Assembly (NCBI GenBank): GCA_027023175.1
Contig: JALVWW010000320.1
Span: forward strand, 1-24,679
Direction: 5' to 3'
DNA length: 24,679 nucleotides
Source: Campylobacterales bacterium
Lineage (GTDB): Bacteria; Campylobacterota; Campylobacteria; Campylobacterales; JALSKU01
This document shows, piece after piece, positions 6,785 to 15,042 of the stretch; position 1 is the first letter of the stretch; every line of letters starts with the position of its first letter. A program made the position numbers and the translations under genes. Under the pieces are notes generated by a model, which saw only the letters and a program-made list of their open reading frames with translations, was not told the origin of the DNA and ran no database searches.

Positions 6785-7612
6785 TTGATTTTTAATCCAG
6801 CTATTACAAATACCATATCAAATATATTTGGAAAATTTGCTTCACACAAATTTGTTTTTCCTATTCAATACCTTATCAATTTTATCTATGTAAAAACCAT
6901 GGGGGTAAATTTACAGGAGTTTGACCCTCTTGGGAGCTATAAAAGCTTAAATGAACTTTTTACAAGAAAGCTAAAAAAACAAAGAGTTTTTGACAAATCT
7001 GATAAAGTTGTTATCTCACCGTGTGACAGTATGATTACCGAAGTTGGTGATATGTTTATAAGTAGAACGATGCAGATAAAAGGTTTTTACTACAAGGCTG
7101 ATGAGCTTTTGACAACTTTTATAGAGTCTGAAAATATCAAAAAGATATATAACGGCAACTTTATCAACCTTTACCTTTCACCAAAAGATTATCACAGATA
7201 TCATGTACCTCTTGATATGAAAATTTTAAAAGTTGTTCATGTGCCTGGTCTTTTGTATCCGGTAAATTTAAAATATTTAAACAAGGTATTTGACCTTTTT
7301 ATCAAAAATGAAAGAGTTATACTCGAGTGCAAAACAAATGATGGAAGACTTTTTTATATGGTTTTTGTAGGAGCACTCAATGTCGGAAAAATGAGATTTA
7401 ACTTCGATGTCAGAATTCAAACCAATGCTAAAAAAGATAGTATTACAACTTACAGTTATGCAGATATTCATTTAAAAAAAGGTGAAGAACTTGGCAGGTT
7501 TGAGATGGGCTCAACCATAGTTATGTTTTTTGAAAAAGAGATGGTGAAACTGACTTGTGAAAGAATGCAAAAAGTAAAGTTTGGCGATACAGTAGCCAAA
7601 CTTACATATTAA
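6785..7612 (+). CDS. psd: Phosphatidylserine decarboxylase proenzyme
   Basis: Psd converts phosphatidylserine to phosphatidylethanolamine at the inner membrane and matures by self-cleavage, leaving a pyruvoyl group on the alpha chain. In the 275-aa product the catalytic residues align with the family: D81 in SPCDSMI, H137 in YHRYHVP and S243 in the cleavage motif MGST (241-244); E. coli has LGST, so Met replaces Leu. Cleavage would give a beta chain of about 242 residues and an alpha chain of about 33. The start is TTG at 6785, supported by AGAAGGG six bases upstream; no in-frame ATG lies near. It has its own -10 and is convergent with ychF, with an imperfect inverted repeat between the two stops. 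Confidence 0.93.
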   Translation: MIFNPAITNTISNIFGKFASHKFVFPIQYLINFIYVKTMGVNLQEFDPLGSYKSLNELFTRKLKKQRVFDKSDKVVISPCDSMITEVGDMFISRTMQIKGFYYKADELLTTFIESENIKKIYNGNFINLYLSPKDYHRYHVPLDMKILKVVHVPGLLYPVNLKYLNKVFDLFIKNERVILECKTNDGRLFYMVFVGALNVGKMRFNFDVRIQTNAKKDSITTYSYADIHLKKGEELGRFEMGSTIVMFFEKEMVKLTCERMQKVKFGDTVAKLTY

Positions 7613-7617
7613 TTTTT

Positions 7618-7675
7618 TTCAACTTAGCTAAGAATAGGACTTCGAAGATGCATCTTGCCTATAAGCTAAACTGAA
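7618..7675. repeat. Imperfect nested inverted repeat between psd and ychF
   Basis: Arms TTAGCT/AGCTAA (7624-7629 and 7664-7669), flanked by TTCA/TGAA and enclosing ATAGG/CCTAT (7634-7638 and 7658-7662), surround a perfect 12-base palindrome AAGATGCATCTT (7645-7656). It could fold as one long bulged hairpin in either strand. Neither orientation has the downstream T-run of a classic terminator, although the position between convergent stops would suit one. It may alternatively be a copy of a dispersed palindromic element. The remaining bases up to 7712 show nothing else. Confidence 0.45.
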
Positions 7676-7712
7676 GATATTGTGGATATCACTTTTTTAT
7701 CGCAAGACACTC

Positions 7713-8813
7713 TTAGACATTAAATCTAAAATGCATCACATCACCGTCTTGAACGATATAATCTTTTCCTTCAAGTCTCATTTTACCGGCTTCTTTCGCT
7801 CCTGCTTCCCCTCCACAGGTTACAAAATCTTCATAGCTTATAACTTCAGCTCTAATGAAGCCTTTTTCAAAGTCATTGTGTATAACTGAAGCTGCTTTTG
7901 GTGCTTTCCATCCTTTTTTGATGGTCCACGCTCTTACCTCCACAACCCCTGCGGTAAAGTAACTAATAAGTCCAAGTTTATCAAAAGAGAGCCTTATAAT
8001 TTTATTTAGTCCGGACTCTTCTATACCAAGCTCGTTTAAAAATTCAGCTGCTTCATCATCTTCAAGCCCTACAAGCTCTTCCTCTATCTTGGCACAAAGC
8101 TTTATAACATCAGCTCCAACCTCTTTGGCATGTTCTTTAACCGCTTTAACATACTCGTTATCTTCAAGCAAAGAGTCCTCATCAACATTTGCACCATAAA
8201 TAATATCTTTGTTTGATAAAAATCTAAGTTCTTTATCCAAAGCTTTAAAATTCTCATCATCTTTTTTAGAAAAACTGCTCACCGGTTTTATTTCATTTAA
8301 ATGAGCAAGCAGTTCTTTGGACAGTTCAAGCGGTTTTAGTGCTTTTTTATCGGCTTTTGCCTGTCTTGTCAATTTTTCTATCTTTTTTTCCAATTGTTCT
8401 ATATCAGCAAATATAAGTTCGCTTTCAATTATTTCTATATCTCTTAAAGGGTTAATAGAGTTTTCAACATGAGTTATATTTTCATCATCAAAGCATCTAA
8501 CCATGTGGAGTATGACTTCAACTTCTCTTATATTGCTTAAAAATTTATTACCAAGACCTTCACCTTTGCTAGCACCCTTTACAAGTCCAGCAATATCGAC
8601 AAACTCTATGGTTGAGTATTGGATCTTGTTTGGATTGACAATCTTTGCTAACTCATTTAGTCTGTTATCAGGTACCGGCACGACTGCTTTGTTCGGCTCA
8701 ATGGTACAAAACGGATAGTTGGCACTCTCAGCATTTTGGGCTTTTGTCAAAGCATTGAATGTTGTTGATTTGCCGACATTTGGAAGACCTACTATACCTA
8801 CACTTACACCCAT
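7713..8813 (-). CDS. ychF: Redox-regulated ATPase YchF (Obg-family P-loop protein)
   Basis: YchF is a universally conserved ribosome-associated P-loop ATPase of the Obg branch. The 366-aa product begins MGVSVGIVGLPNVGKST, with the Walker A at residues 9-17, then DIAGLVKGASKGEGLGN (G3 region) and NVDE in place of the NKxD of GTPases, the change that gives ATP specificity in this family. A coiled-coil hairpin follows in the middle (about 130-200), and a C-terminal TGS domain (about 280-362) ends in the typical KDYIVQDGDVMHFRFNV. Length matches the family (about 363). The start ATG shares one base with the pepA stop (TAATG), so it is coupled to pepA as the last gene of the long minus-strand block. 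Confidence 0.97.
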   Translation of the reverse strand: MGVSVGIVGLPNVGKSTTFNALTKAQNAESANYPFCTIEPNKAVVPVPDNRLNELAKIVNPNKIQYSTIEFVDIAGLVKGASKGEGLGNKFLSNIREVEVILHMVRCFDDENITHVENSINPLRDIEIIESELIFADIEQLEKKIEKLTRQAKADKKALKPLELSKELLAHLNEIKPVSSFSKKDDENFKALDKELRFLSNKDIIYGANVDEDSLLEDNEYVKAVKEHAKEVGADVIKLCAKIEEELVGLEDDEAAEFLNELGIEESGLNKIIRLSFDKLGLISYFTAGVVEVRAWTIKKGWKAPKAASVIHNDFEKGFIRAEVISYEDFVTCGGEAGAKEAGKMRLEGKDYIVQDGDVMHFRFNV

Positions 8814-10294
8814 TATTTTACCTCTTTGTGAACATTTTTTATCTTATATGCAAAATCTTTCAGCCAGTATGTACACATTCTTACTCCGGCACCACTAGCT
8901 CCGGCTTGGTTGTATCCCCACTCTTTTTCTATAAATGCCGGTCCTGCAATATCAAGATGGAGCCATTTATCTTTAAACTCATCTTTTATAAAATTATCCA
9001 AAAACAATCCTGCCGTAATCGCTCCGCCGTATCTTGAACTTGCTATATTGGATATATCGGCAATCGAGCTTTTTAAAAGTTTTTTTAGATATTTGTTAAA
9101 CGGAAGCATCCCTGTTAATTCACCGCTTTTTTTGGCTGAAGATGAAATAGAGTGTTTCAATTCACTGCTATGCCCCATGACTCCTGTAGTATATTCACCA
9201 AGAGCAACTACACAAGCTCCAGTCAATGTTGCCAAATCCACCAAGTAATCAGGCTTTAAATCCTGAGCAAAATCCAAACAGTCTGCCAATACAAGTCTTC
9301 CCTCGGCATCAGTATTTCTAACTTCTATAGTTTTACCATTTCTTGCAACAAGCACATCATCAGGCTTATAAGCATTTCCTCCTATCATGTTTTCCGCAGC
9401 ACCAATTATGGCATGTACTTCAAAAGGAAGCTTTAACTCGCTTGCAGCTTTGATAATGTGAATTGCCGCACTTGCCCCGCTTTTGTCTGACTTCATCGTT
9501 ACCATATAGTCACTTGGTTTTAAGCTTAGTCCTCCACTGTCATAAGTAAGACCTTTTCCGACGAAAACAAATCTTTTTTTGGCATCTTTTGGTTTGTAGC
9601 TTAGTTTTATAAGTCTTGGCTTATTCACACTGGCTTTTGCAACAGCCAAAAAGGCTCCCATTTTCTCCTTTTTTAAAAATTTTTCATCACCCACAAAACA
9701 CTCAACATTTTCTAACTCTTTTGCTAATTTTTCAGCATAATTTGCCAACTTTTTAGGAGTCATATCATAAGGAGTAGTATTTACAACATCTTTTGCACAG
9801 TTTGTAGCATTTGCTATAATAACTCCTTCTTCAACAGCTTTTTTGGTTGATTCAAAAGTGTAACTATTGCCATTATAATCTTCAGTTGAAATTATTATCG
9901 TCTCTAAAGATTTTTTATCTGTTTCGCTTTTGTATCTCTCAAAACTGTAGCTACCAAGCATTATACCCTCAGCTAAAGCCCTTGCATTTATTGGTGGACA
10001 CTTCTTCGTATAAAGTCCTATTTTTGCACTTTTAAAATTTGTTTTTCTAATGGCCTTTAATGCATTGGCAACTGAGACTCTTACATCATCGGGCTCAAAA
10101 GATGTTAGAGTACTGTAAACTCTTGCACTTCCCGGTAAAAAAAGTGTTTCATCCTCTTTTACTTTAAAGCCTGCTTTTTCAAACTCATCTTTATCTTTTA
10201 TCCATTTATGGTTTAACTCACTGCTAGATACCAAAATTATTTCACACTCAGCTTCAATTTTTTCTACAACTTTATCAACAACTTCTATATTCAC
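8813..10294 (-). CDS. pepA: Leucyl aminopeptidase, M17 family (cytosol aminopeptidase)
   Basis: This is a hexameric two-metal aminopeptidase that removes N-terminal residues during peptide turnover. In the 493-aa product the metal ligands and catalytic residues of M17 are all present: K247 and D252 in GKGLTYDSGG, D270 in KSDKSGA, and D329/E331 with R333 in the signature NTDAEGRL (327-334). The N-terminal macrodomain-like half is divergent, as usual. The gene lies 15 bases after the DedA stop, and its own stop overlaps the ychF start by one base. The neighbourhood dedA-pepA-ychF is the order I recall from Campylobacter, supporting an operon. Confidence 0.96.
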   Translation of the reverse strand: MNIEVVDKVVEKIEAECEIILVSSSELNHKWIKDKDEFEKAGFKVKEDETLFLPGSARVYSTLTSFEPDDVRVSVANALKAIRKTNFKSAKIGLYTKKCPPINARALAEGIMLGSYSFERYKSETDKKSLETIIISTEDYNGNSYTFESTKKAVEEGVIIANATNCAKDVVNTTPYDMTPKKLANYAEKLAKELENVECFVGDEKFLKKEKMGAFLAVAKASVNKPRLIKLSYKPKDAKKRFVFVGKGLTYDSGGLSLKPSDYMVTMKSDKSGASAAIHIIKAASELKLPFEVHAIIGAAENMIGGNAYKPDDVLVARNGKTIEVRNTDAEGRLVLADCLDFAQDLKPDYLVDLATLTGACVVALGEYTTGVMGHSSELKHSISSSAKKSGELTGMLPFNKYLKKLLKSSIADISNIASSRYGGAITAGLFLDNFIKDEFKDKWLHLDIAGPAFIEKEWGYNQAGASGAGVRMCTYWLKDFAYKIKNVHKEVK

Positions 10295-10309
10295 TTTATT
10301 CCCCTTTGT

Positions 10310-10870
10310 CTATTTTTGTGTAGTTTTGTGAAAATAGTACCATACTCCACCGGCGATAAGTATGCCTGAAGGAAGAGTGATGTACCAATACTGTTTTGCA
10401 AGATGCAACAGCTGGATAATTTGTTCTCCAAAAATATATGCTAATGTAATAGTAATAGCCGCCCAAATCATAGCAGCTACAAAATTGATAATAGCAAACT
10501 TTTTTGCACTGTATCTTGTGGTTCCTATAAACATAGGTAAAATTGTTCTAAGACCATATAAATATCTTTGGATAAAGACCACCAGCCAACCATATTTATT
10601 TAAAAGTATATTTGCAAGAGCAAATTTTCTTCTTTGAGTTCTAAAAAGTTTGTGGATATACTTTTTGTTATATCTTCCTATATAAAAATATATCTGGTCT
10701 CCGGTAAATCCGCCAAGACCTGCCACGATAATTGAAGTGGTAAGATCCATATCGCCCGTATGAGATAAAACTCCCGCCATCACAAGACCTGTCTCTCCCT
10801 CGGCTATGCTCCAAATAAAAAGTATGATATATCCATACTCAATAAGCCAGTTTATAAACATTTGTTCCAA
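10310..10870 (-). CDS. DedA family membrane protein
   Basis: DedA/VTT-domain proteins are inner-membrane proteins linked to undecaprenyl-phosphate or phospholipid recycling and to proton-motive-force homeostasis. The 186-aa product has four or more hydrophobic segments, acidic residues E24 and E26 in the first (IAEGETG), the GGFTGDQIYFYIGR motif (53-66) and the conserved arginines in FIQRYLYGLRTILP (R102, R108). The chosen start is TTG at 10870, preceded by AAGGA with 6-base spacing; an ATG at 10861 gives a protein three residues shorter but has a poorer site. It sits between trpB and pepA in the minus-strand block. Substrate is unknown. Confidence 0.88.
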   Translation of the reverse strand: MEQMFINWLIEYGYIILFIWSIAEGETGLVMAGVLSHTGDMDLTTSIIVAGLGGFTGDQIYFYIGRYNKKYIHKLFRTQRRKFALANILLNKYGWLVVFIQRYLYGLRTILPMFIGTTRYSAKKFAIINFVAAMIWAAITITLAYIFGEQIIQLLHLAKQYWYITLPSGILIAGGVWYYFHKTTQK

Positions 10871-10896
10871 AATAAATCCTTGATTATTGTTGTTTA

Positions 10897-12102
10897 TCAG
10901 TCAAAGTGTAAAATTTCTTTAGCCTGCATCATATCTTTATCGCCTCTGCCGGAAACATTTATAATAACAAGAGAATTATCCAGCATATGCTTTGGCATTT
11001 TTTTAAGATAAGCTATGGCATGAGAACTTTCAAAAGCAGGAATGATTCCCTCTTTTTGCGAAAGCCATACAAAAGCATCAAGTGCTTCTTGGTCAGTTAT
11101 ATTGTCATACATTACTTCTCCAAGCTCTTTTAGGTATGCATGCTCAGGTCCGATCCCAGGATAGTCCAATCCGGCTGAGATAGAGTAAGCCTCTTGGATT
11201 TGACCGTCATCATCCTGCAAAAGATAACTAAGCTGACCGTGAAGGATACCGGGACTTCCTTTTTCTAAAGAAGCTCCGTGCATATCGGTATCTACTCCTT
11301 TACCGCCTGCTTCTATACCTATACACTTGACACCGTCTTCCATAAGAAAGTGGTTAAATATACCCATGGCATTACTTCCGCCACCTATGCAAGCTATAAC
11401 AAAATCAGGTAGAGCATGCTCTTTGCTCAATATCTGAGCTTTTGCTTCATAACCTATGATGGACTGAAAATCTCTAACCATAAGAGGATAGGGATGAGGA
11501 CCTGCTACGGTTCCTATGATATAAAATGTATCTCTGGCATTTGTCACCCAATATCTTATAGCATCATTCATTGCATCTTTTAAAGTTCTGCTACCACTTT
11601 TTACGGAGTGTACTTTGGCACCCAAAAGCTTCATTCTAAAGACATTAAGCTCTTGTCTGTGCACATCCTTTTCGCCCATAAATATCTCACATTCAAGTCC
11701 TAAAAGTGCTGCAATGGTAGCAGTTGCCACACCATGCTGTCCTGCTCCTGTTTCAGCTATGACTCTTTTTTTACCCATCTTTTTAGCTATCAATCCTTGA
11801 GCAATAACACTGTTTACTTTGTGGGCACCTGTATGGTTTAAATCTTCTCTTTTTAGATATATTTTTGCTCCGATTTCATTGCTTAGATTTTCCGCAAATG
11901 TCAAAGGCGAAGGTCTGCCGACATAATCTTTAAGATATGCATTTACTTCACTCCAAAAATCTTTATCAAAACGCAACTCTTTATAGATTCCATCCAATTC
12001 CAAAAGTATAGGCATCAATGTTTCCGGTACAAATCTACCTCCAAATTTTCCAAAGTGTCCGTTGTTGTCCGGGTCAAATTCGGATGGTTTTGGGATATAC
12101 AT
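10897..12102 (-). CDS. trpB: Tryptophan synthase beta chain
   Basis: TrpB condenses indole with serine using PLP, normally as an alpha2beta2 complex with TrpA. The 401-aa protein is full length and of the classical TrpB1 type: KREDLNHTGAHKVNS with the PLP lysine K95, AETGAGQHGVATAT with catalytic E117, the CIGGGSNAMGIF phosphate-binding loop and the C-terminal VSGRGDKD. No trpA or other trp gene is in the window; it lies in a block with apt and dedA, so the trp genes are split in this genome. The ATG shares one base with the apt stop (TAATG). No leader peptide or attenuator was seen. Confidence 0.97.
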   Translation of the reverse strand: MYIPKPSEFDPDNNGHFGKFGGRFVPETLMPILLELDGIYKELRFDKDFWSEVNAYLKDYVGRPSPLTFAENLSNEIGAKIYLKREDLNHTGAHKVNSVIAQGLIAKKMGKKRVIAETGAGQHGVATATIAALLGLECEIFMGEKDVHRQELNVFRMKLLGAKVHSVKSGSRTLKDAMNDAIRYWVTNARDTFYIIGTVAGPHPYPLMVRDFQSIIGYEAKAQILSKEHALPDFVIACIGGGSNAMGIFNHFLMEDGVKCIGIEAGGKGVDTDMHGASLEKGSPGILHGQLSYLLQDDDGQIQEAYSISAGLDYPGIGPEHAYLKELGEVMYDNITDQEALDAFVWLSQKEGIIPAFESSHAIAYLKKMPKHMLDNSLVIINVSGRGDKDMMQAKEILHFD

Positions 12103-12656
12103 TACACTATCTCCAAGACTGAATATATTTCGCAGTTTTTATCCAAATTTTTTGTACCTTCCAAAAAAGTAAGGTTGATGATAAAACATGCATCAGAGCA
12201 CTTTGCCCCTGCTTTGTTTATAAGGTCTATCGAAGCTTTTGCAGTACCGCCTGTAGCTATAAGGTCATCGATCAAAAGAACATTTGGATTTGATTTCTCA
12301 CCCTCAAATGCGTCTATATGTATCTCAACTTCGTCAAAACCGTATTCCAAGGCATACTTTTCCGATATGGTAGTATATGGGAGCTTTCCTTTTTTTCGTA
12401 TAGGAGTAAAACTTACTTTGAGTCTGTTTGCCAAAGCCGCACCAAATATAAAACCTCTGCTTTCTATACCCGCGACATAATCAATATCTCTATCTTTGTA
12501 ATAATTATACAGATGTTCTATCAAAAAATTGAACGCATCTTTATCTTTAAGCAGAGTTGTAATATCTTTAAAAACAATTCCAGGTTTTGGAAAATCTTTT
12601 ACATCTCTGATTTTGCTTAAAAGATACTCTTTCTCTTTGCTGTTTAGCAGACTCAT
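12102..12656 (-). CDS. apt: Adenine phosphoribosyltransferase
   Basis: Apt salvages adenine to AMP with PRPP in the cytoplasm. The 184-aa product matches the usual size; it has the FPKPGIVFKDITTLL opening (22-36), the IESRGFIFG loop (64-72), the flexible loop PIRKKGKLPY (85-94) and the PRPP-binding signature VLLIDDLIATGGTA (126-139). The start ATG overlaps by four bases (ATGA, read on the minus strand) the stop of a 30-codon upstream reading frame, so translation is probably coupled to it. The stop overlaps the trpB start by one base. Confidence 0.96.
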   Translation of the reverse strand: MSLLNSKEKEYLLSKIRDVKDFPKPGIVFKDITTLLKDKDAFNFLIEHLYNYYKDRDIDYVAGIESRGFIFGAALANRLKVSFTPIRKKGKLPYTTISEKYALEYGFDEVEIHIDAFEGEKSNPNVLLIDDLIATGGTAKASIDLINKAGAKCSDACFIINLTFLEGTKNLDKNCEIYSVLEIV

Positions 12657-12745
12657 TTATCTTCCTTGAACATAAAAAATTTCATAGCACCAAATATTCC
12701 TATAATTAGTCCGAAAGCCATATACGATATAGTAGCTGCATCCAT
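12653..12745 (-). CDS. 30-aa single-helix membrane peptide upstream of apt
   Basis: This reading frame encodes 30 residues: MDAATISYMAFGLIIGIFGA as the hydrophobic part, then MKFFMFKEDK. A single transmembrane helix (about residues 5-22) with a basic, then mixed, C-terminus fits an inner-membrane microprotein. Support for translation: AAAGGGG lies 5 bases before the ATG, the ATG follows the stop of the upstream gene by 10 bases, and its TGA overlaps the apt ATG (ATGA, 12653-12656). Such spacing is hard to explain unless it is translated. No family is recognised and the function is unknown; it could be a membrane peptide or mainly a means of coupling apt translation. Confidence 0.65.
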   Translation of the reverse strand: MDAATISYMAFGLIIGIFGAMKFFMFKEDK

Positions 12746-12755
12746 ATTTTCCCCT

Positions 12756-13088
12756 TTAAAGCAATGCTTCGATTTTACCCTGAAGCTCTTTTATTTTATC
12801 TCTTAGTTTGTCATTTTCTATTCTTGTTTGGGCGTTTCTCTGCCTAAGTGATTTGATATCGTTTTTAACTTTTGTCAATTCATCACTTAGTATATCGATA
12901 TTGCCCAGTGCTCTTTGTAGTTGTACTTGATACTTCCTGACAACTATCTCGGCATCACTCAAGGTATCTTTGGTAATTTTAGTCATTTTCTGTTCTCTTT
13001 TGTAAAGCGAACGGTAGTAAAACATCATTACCATAAGATAAAGAGCTACACAAACAAGTATAGTATAAACAAACCAGGTTGCAATCAT
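12756..13088 (-). CDS. Membrane-anchored coiled-coil protein of unknown function
   Basis: The 110-aa product has one N-terminal transmembrane helix (about residues 3-26) followed by a basic YKREQK stretch and a long heptad-patterned coiled coil (about 40-108, e.g. ILSDELTKVKNDIKSLRQRN and KLRDKIKELQGKIEALL), presumably facing the cytoplasm. It resembles the short membrane proteins that, as I recall, sit between rpiB and apt in Campylobacter, but no function is known to me. The start overlaps the rpiB stop by four bases (ATGA), and the stop lies 10 bases before the ATG of the 30-aa peptide, so it belongs to the same operon. Confidence 0.85.
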   Translation of the reverse strand: MIATWFVYTILVCVALYLMVMMFYYRSLYKREQKMTKITKDTLSDAEIVVRKYQVQLQRALGNIDILSDELTKVKNDIKSLRQRNAQTRIENDKLRDKIKELQGKIEALL

Positions 13089-13519
13089 TGCTCTATTTCT
13101 ATCTTTTTAACTCTGTTTGCATGACGACCGCCTTCAAAGGAAGTATTACACCATGACTCTATGATAGACTCTGCTACACCGAGCCCTACAACCCTCTCTC
13201 CAAAGCATAAAACATTTGCATTGTTGTGAGCTCTTGCCATTTTTGCGGTATATGCATCGTGACACAGTGCTGCTCTTATCCCTTTGTGTTTGTTGGCAGC
13301 TAAGCTCATGCCTATACCAGTACCACATATCAAAATACCGTAACTTCCCTCATCTTTTAAGACTTCAAGACTAAGTTTGTGTGCAAAGTCAGGATAATCA
13401 ACTCTATCATTTGAGTTTGTTCCAAGATCAACTATGGTATGCCCTAAACTTTTAACTATCTCTTTAACTTTATCTTTTATGTTAAATCCCGCATGATCAC
13501 AAGCTATATAAAATTTCAA
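13085..13519 (-). CDS. rpiB: Ribose-5-phosphate isomerase B
   Basis: RpiB interconverts ribose 5-phosphate and ribulose 5-phosphate in the non-oxidative pentose phosphate pathway, supplying PRPP precursors used by apt and trp genes. The 144-aa product is of RpiB length, with D8/H9 in CDHAG, catalytic C65 in GILICGTGIGMS and H98 in AHNNANVLCFG; the ending SFEGGRHANRVKKI carries the phosphate-binding arginine. AAAGG lies a few bases before the ATG. It is the first of three overlapping genes (rpiB, membrane coiled-coil, microprotein), and a 39-base gap separates it from the upstream protease gene. Confidence 0.96.
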   Translation of the reverse strand: MKFYIACDHAGFNIKDKVKEIVKSLGHTIVDLGTNSNDRVDYPDFAHKLSLEVLKDEGSYGILICGTGIGMSLAANKHKGIRAALCHDAYTAKMARAHNNANVLCFGERVVGLGVAESIIESWCNTSFEGGRHANRVKKIEIEQ

Positions 13520-13558
13520 ATCTATACCTTTCCTCTTTTTGGTTAATTATATCAAATT

Positions 13559-14194
13559 TTACTTTAACAATATATCTATAATGTAAATAGCCGGATAAAA
13601 AAACCAATTTGCCAGCGGTGTCGCTATAAAAATTATAAGGATAATCATACCGTATCTCTCCATACGGTTTAAAAAATTAGCTATATAGTCAGCTTTTATA
13701 ATTCTAGCAAAATATTCTAAAGCGTGAGCACCGTCTAACGGAGGAATGGGATAGAGATTGAATATTCCTAAAACTACATTATAAACTACTAGCATATATA
13801 AAAGATAGCCTATAAAGGAGCCTGCAATATTAAAATAAGGAAATATAAAAGAAGCCAAAATAGCTAAAAAGAAATTATATGTAATACCTGCCAAACTTAC
13901 AGCTATTGCTCCGCTATACCCACCGTTTCTTACGACAGTTCTTATATCTATAGGTACCGGCTTTGCCCAACCGAACATAAAAGGAGCACCACTGAAATAT
14001 AAAATTGCCGGCAGTATAATAGTGCCTACCGGATCTATATGTACTATTGGATTTATACTAAGTCTTCCCGCATTTTTAGCGGTAGTATCACCGTACTTGT
14101 ACGCAACAAGTCCATGCATTATCTCATGCCCAATGATAGCTATCATAAGAGCTAAAATTGCTGCAATGATTTCCATATAACTCATATCTGTCAT
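13559..14194 (-). CDS. Site-2-protease-type (M50) membrane metalloprotease
   Basis: M50 proteases cut transmembrane substrates such as anti-sigma factors or leftover signal peptides. The 211-aa product is the short form without PDZ domains: zinc motif HEIMH (H23, E24, H27) in the first helix and the third ligand in NLYPIPPLDGAH (D154), with about five or six hydrophobic segments in total. The start overlaps the lepB stop by four bases (ATGA), so it is cotranslated with signal peptidase I. That pairing suggests, but does not prove, a role in clearing signal-peptide remnants. Substrate unknown. Confidence 0.9.
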   Translation of the reverse strand: MTDMSYMEIIAAILALMIAIIGHEIMHGLVAYKYGDTTAKNAGRLSINPIVHIDPVGTIILPAILYFSGAPFMFGWAKPVPIDIRTVVRNGGYSGAIAVSLAGITYNFFLAILASFIFPYFNIAGSFIGYLLYMLVVYNVVLGIFNLYPIPPLDGAHALEYFARIIKADYIANFLNRMERYGMIILIIFIATPLANWFFYPAIYIIDILLK

Positions 14195-15042
14195 TTTAGG
14201 CTCACACTTTTATCTATATATTTTTTATTTAACTGAAGTTCGTTTACGCTTCTTCCTATTCTGTTCCATCTTATTTTATAATTTTTATCCCAGCTGAAAT
14301 AAACAAACCAAGGCTTTCCTACTATATCACGGTAGGGAACACTTCCCCAAAATCTACTGTCATTACTGTGATCTCTGTTGTCGCCCATCATAAAGTATCT
14401 GCCCTTTGGCACTTTAAAATAAAAAGCATTTAGAGGCAAATCACTGCTGTATTTTGGCAAAGAACTTATCATCATAGGCTGCATTGCAAACTGTCCGGCA
14501 CTCATATAGAGTAGTATTTCTCTAAAGAGATTTACATTTTTATCATATTGGATACCTGGATATTTAAGCATGTATGGATTTAAAACCCACAGTTTGCCTA
14601 CTATTTTATAGATTCTATTGGGAGGATAGTGTTTTTTTATCCACTCATCACCCTCTCTGAAATGAATAAAAAGTTTCTTTTCCTGAAAAAGTATCTCATC
14701 TCCACCAAGCGCAACGCATCTTTTTACATAATGTATTTTGATATTTTTTGGATATCTAAAAACAACTATATCACCTCTTTTGGGTTTGCTTCCTTCTATA
14801 ATGTGTCCATCTCCTCTAAAGTCAGGCAATACCGGCCATTCAAGCCATGGTATATGAGGAACGGGAATCCCATAAGCAAACTTTTTAACAAAAAGATGAT
14901 CCCCTATCAAAAGAGTTCTTTTCATCGAACCGCTTGGTATGACAAAAGCTTGAGCTACAAAAAATATCACAAGAAGTACGATGATAATCGTACCGGTCCA
15001 ACTGTTTGAAAAGTCATATAGTTTTTTTAGTTTATGTTTCAT
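14191..15042 (-). CDS. lepB: Signal peptidase I
   Basis: LepB removes Sec and Tat signal peptides at the outer face of the inner membrane. The 283-aa product has one N-terminal helix (about residues 16-33), the catalytic serine S39 in IPSGSM, the general base K107 in IHYVKRCVALGGD and the box E motif MGDNRDHSNDSRFWG. It is larger than minimal enzymes through an insertion between boxes D and E, as in other Gram-negative LepB proteins. AAGGAG lies 8 bases before the ATG and abuts a perfect 9-bp hairpin; the ATG also overlaps the end of a 30-aa upstream reading frame. Overlaps the M50 protease gene downstream by four bases. Confidence 0.96.
   Translation of the reverse strand: MKHKLKKLYDFSNSWTGTIIIVLLVIFFVAQAFVIPSGSMKRTLLIGDHLFVKKFAYGIPVPHIPWLEWPVLPDFRGDGHIIEGSKPKRGDIVVFRYPKNIKIHYVKRCVALGGDEILFQEKKLFIHFREGDEWIKKHYPPNRIYKIVGKLWVLNPYMLKYPGIQYDKNVNLFREILLYMSAGQFAMQPMMISSLPKYSSDLPLNAFYFKVPKGRYFMMGDNRDHSNDSRFWGSVPYRDIVGKPWFVYFSWDKNYKIRWNRIGRSVNELQLNKKYIDKSVSLK

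Noticed and set aside
12055..12480. 141-aa plus-strand reading frame opposite apt
   Set aside because: Apt is complete on the other strand with its PRPP signature; this frame is its shadow and has no recognisable domain.
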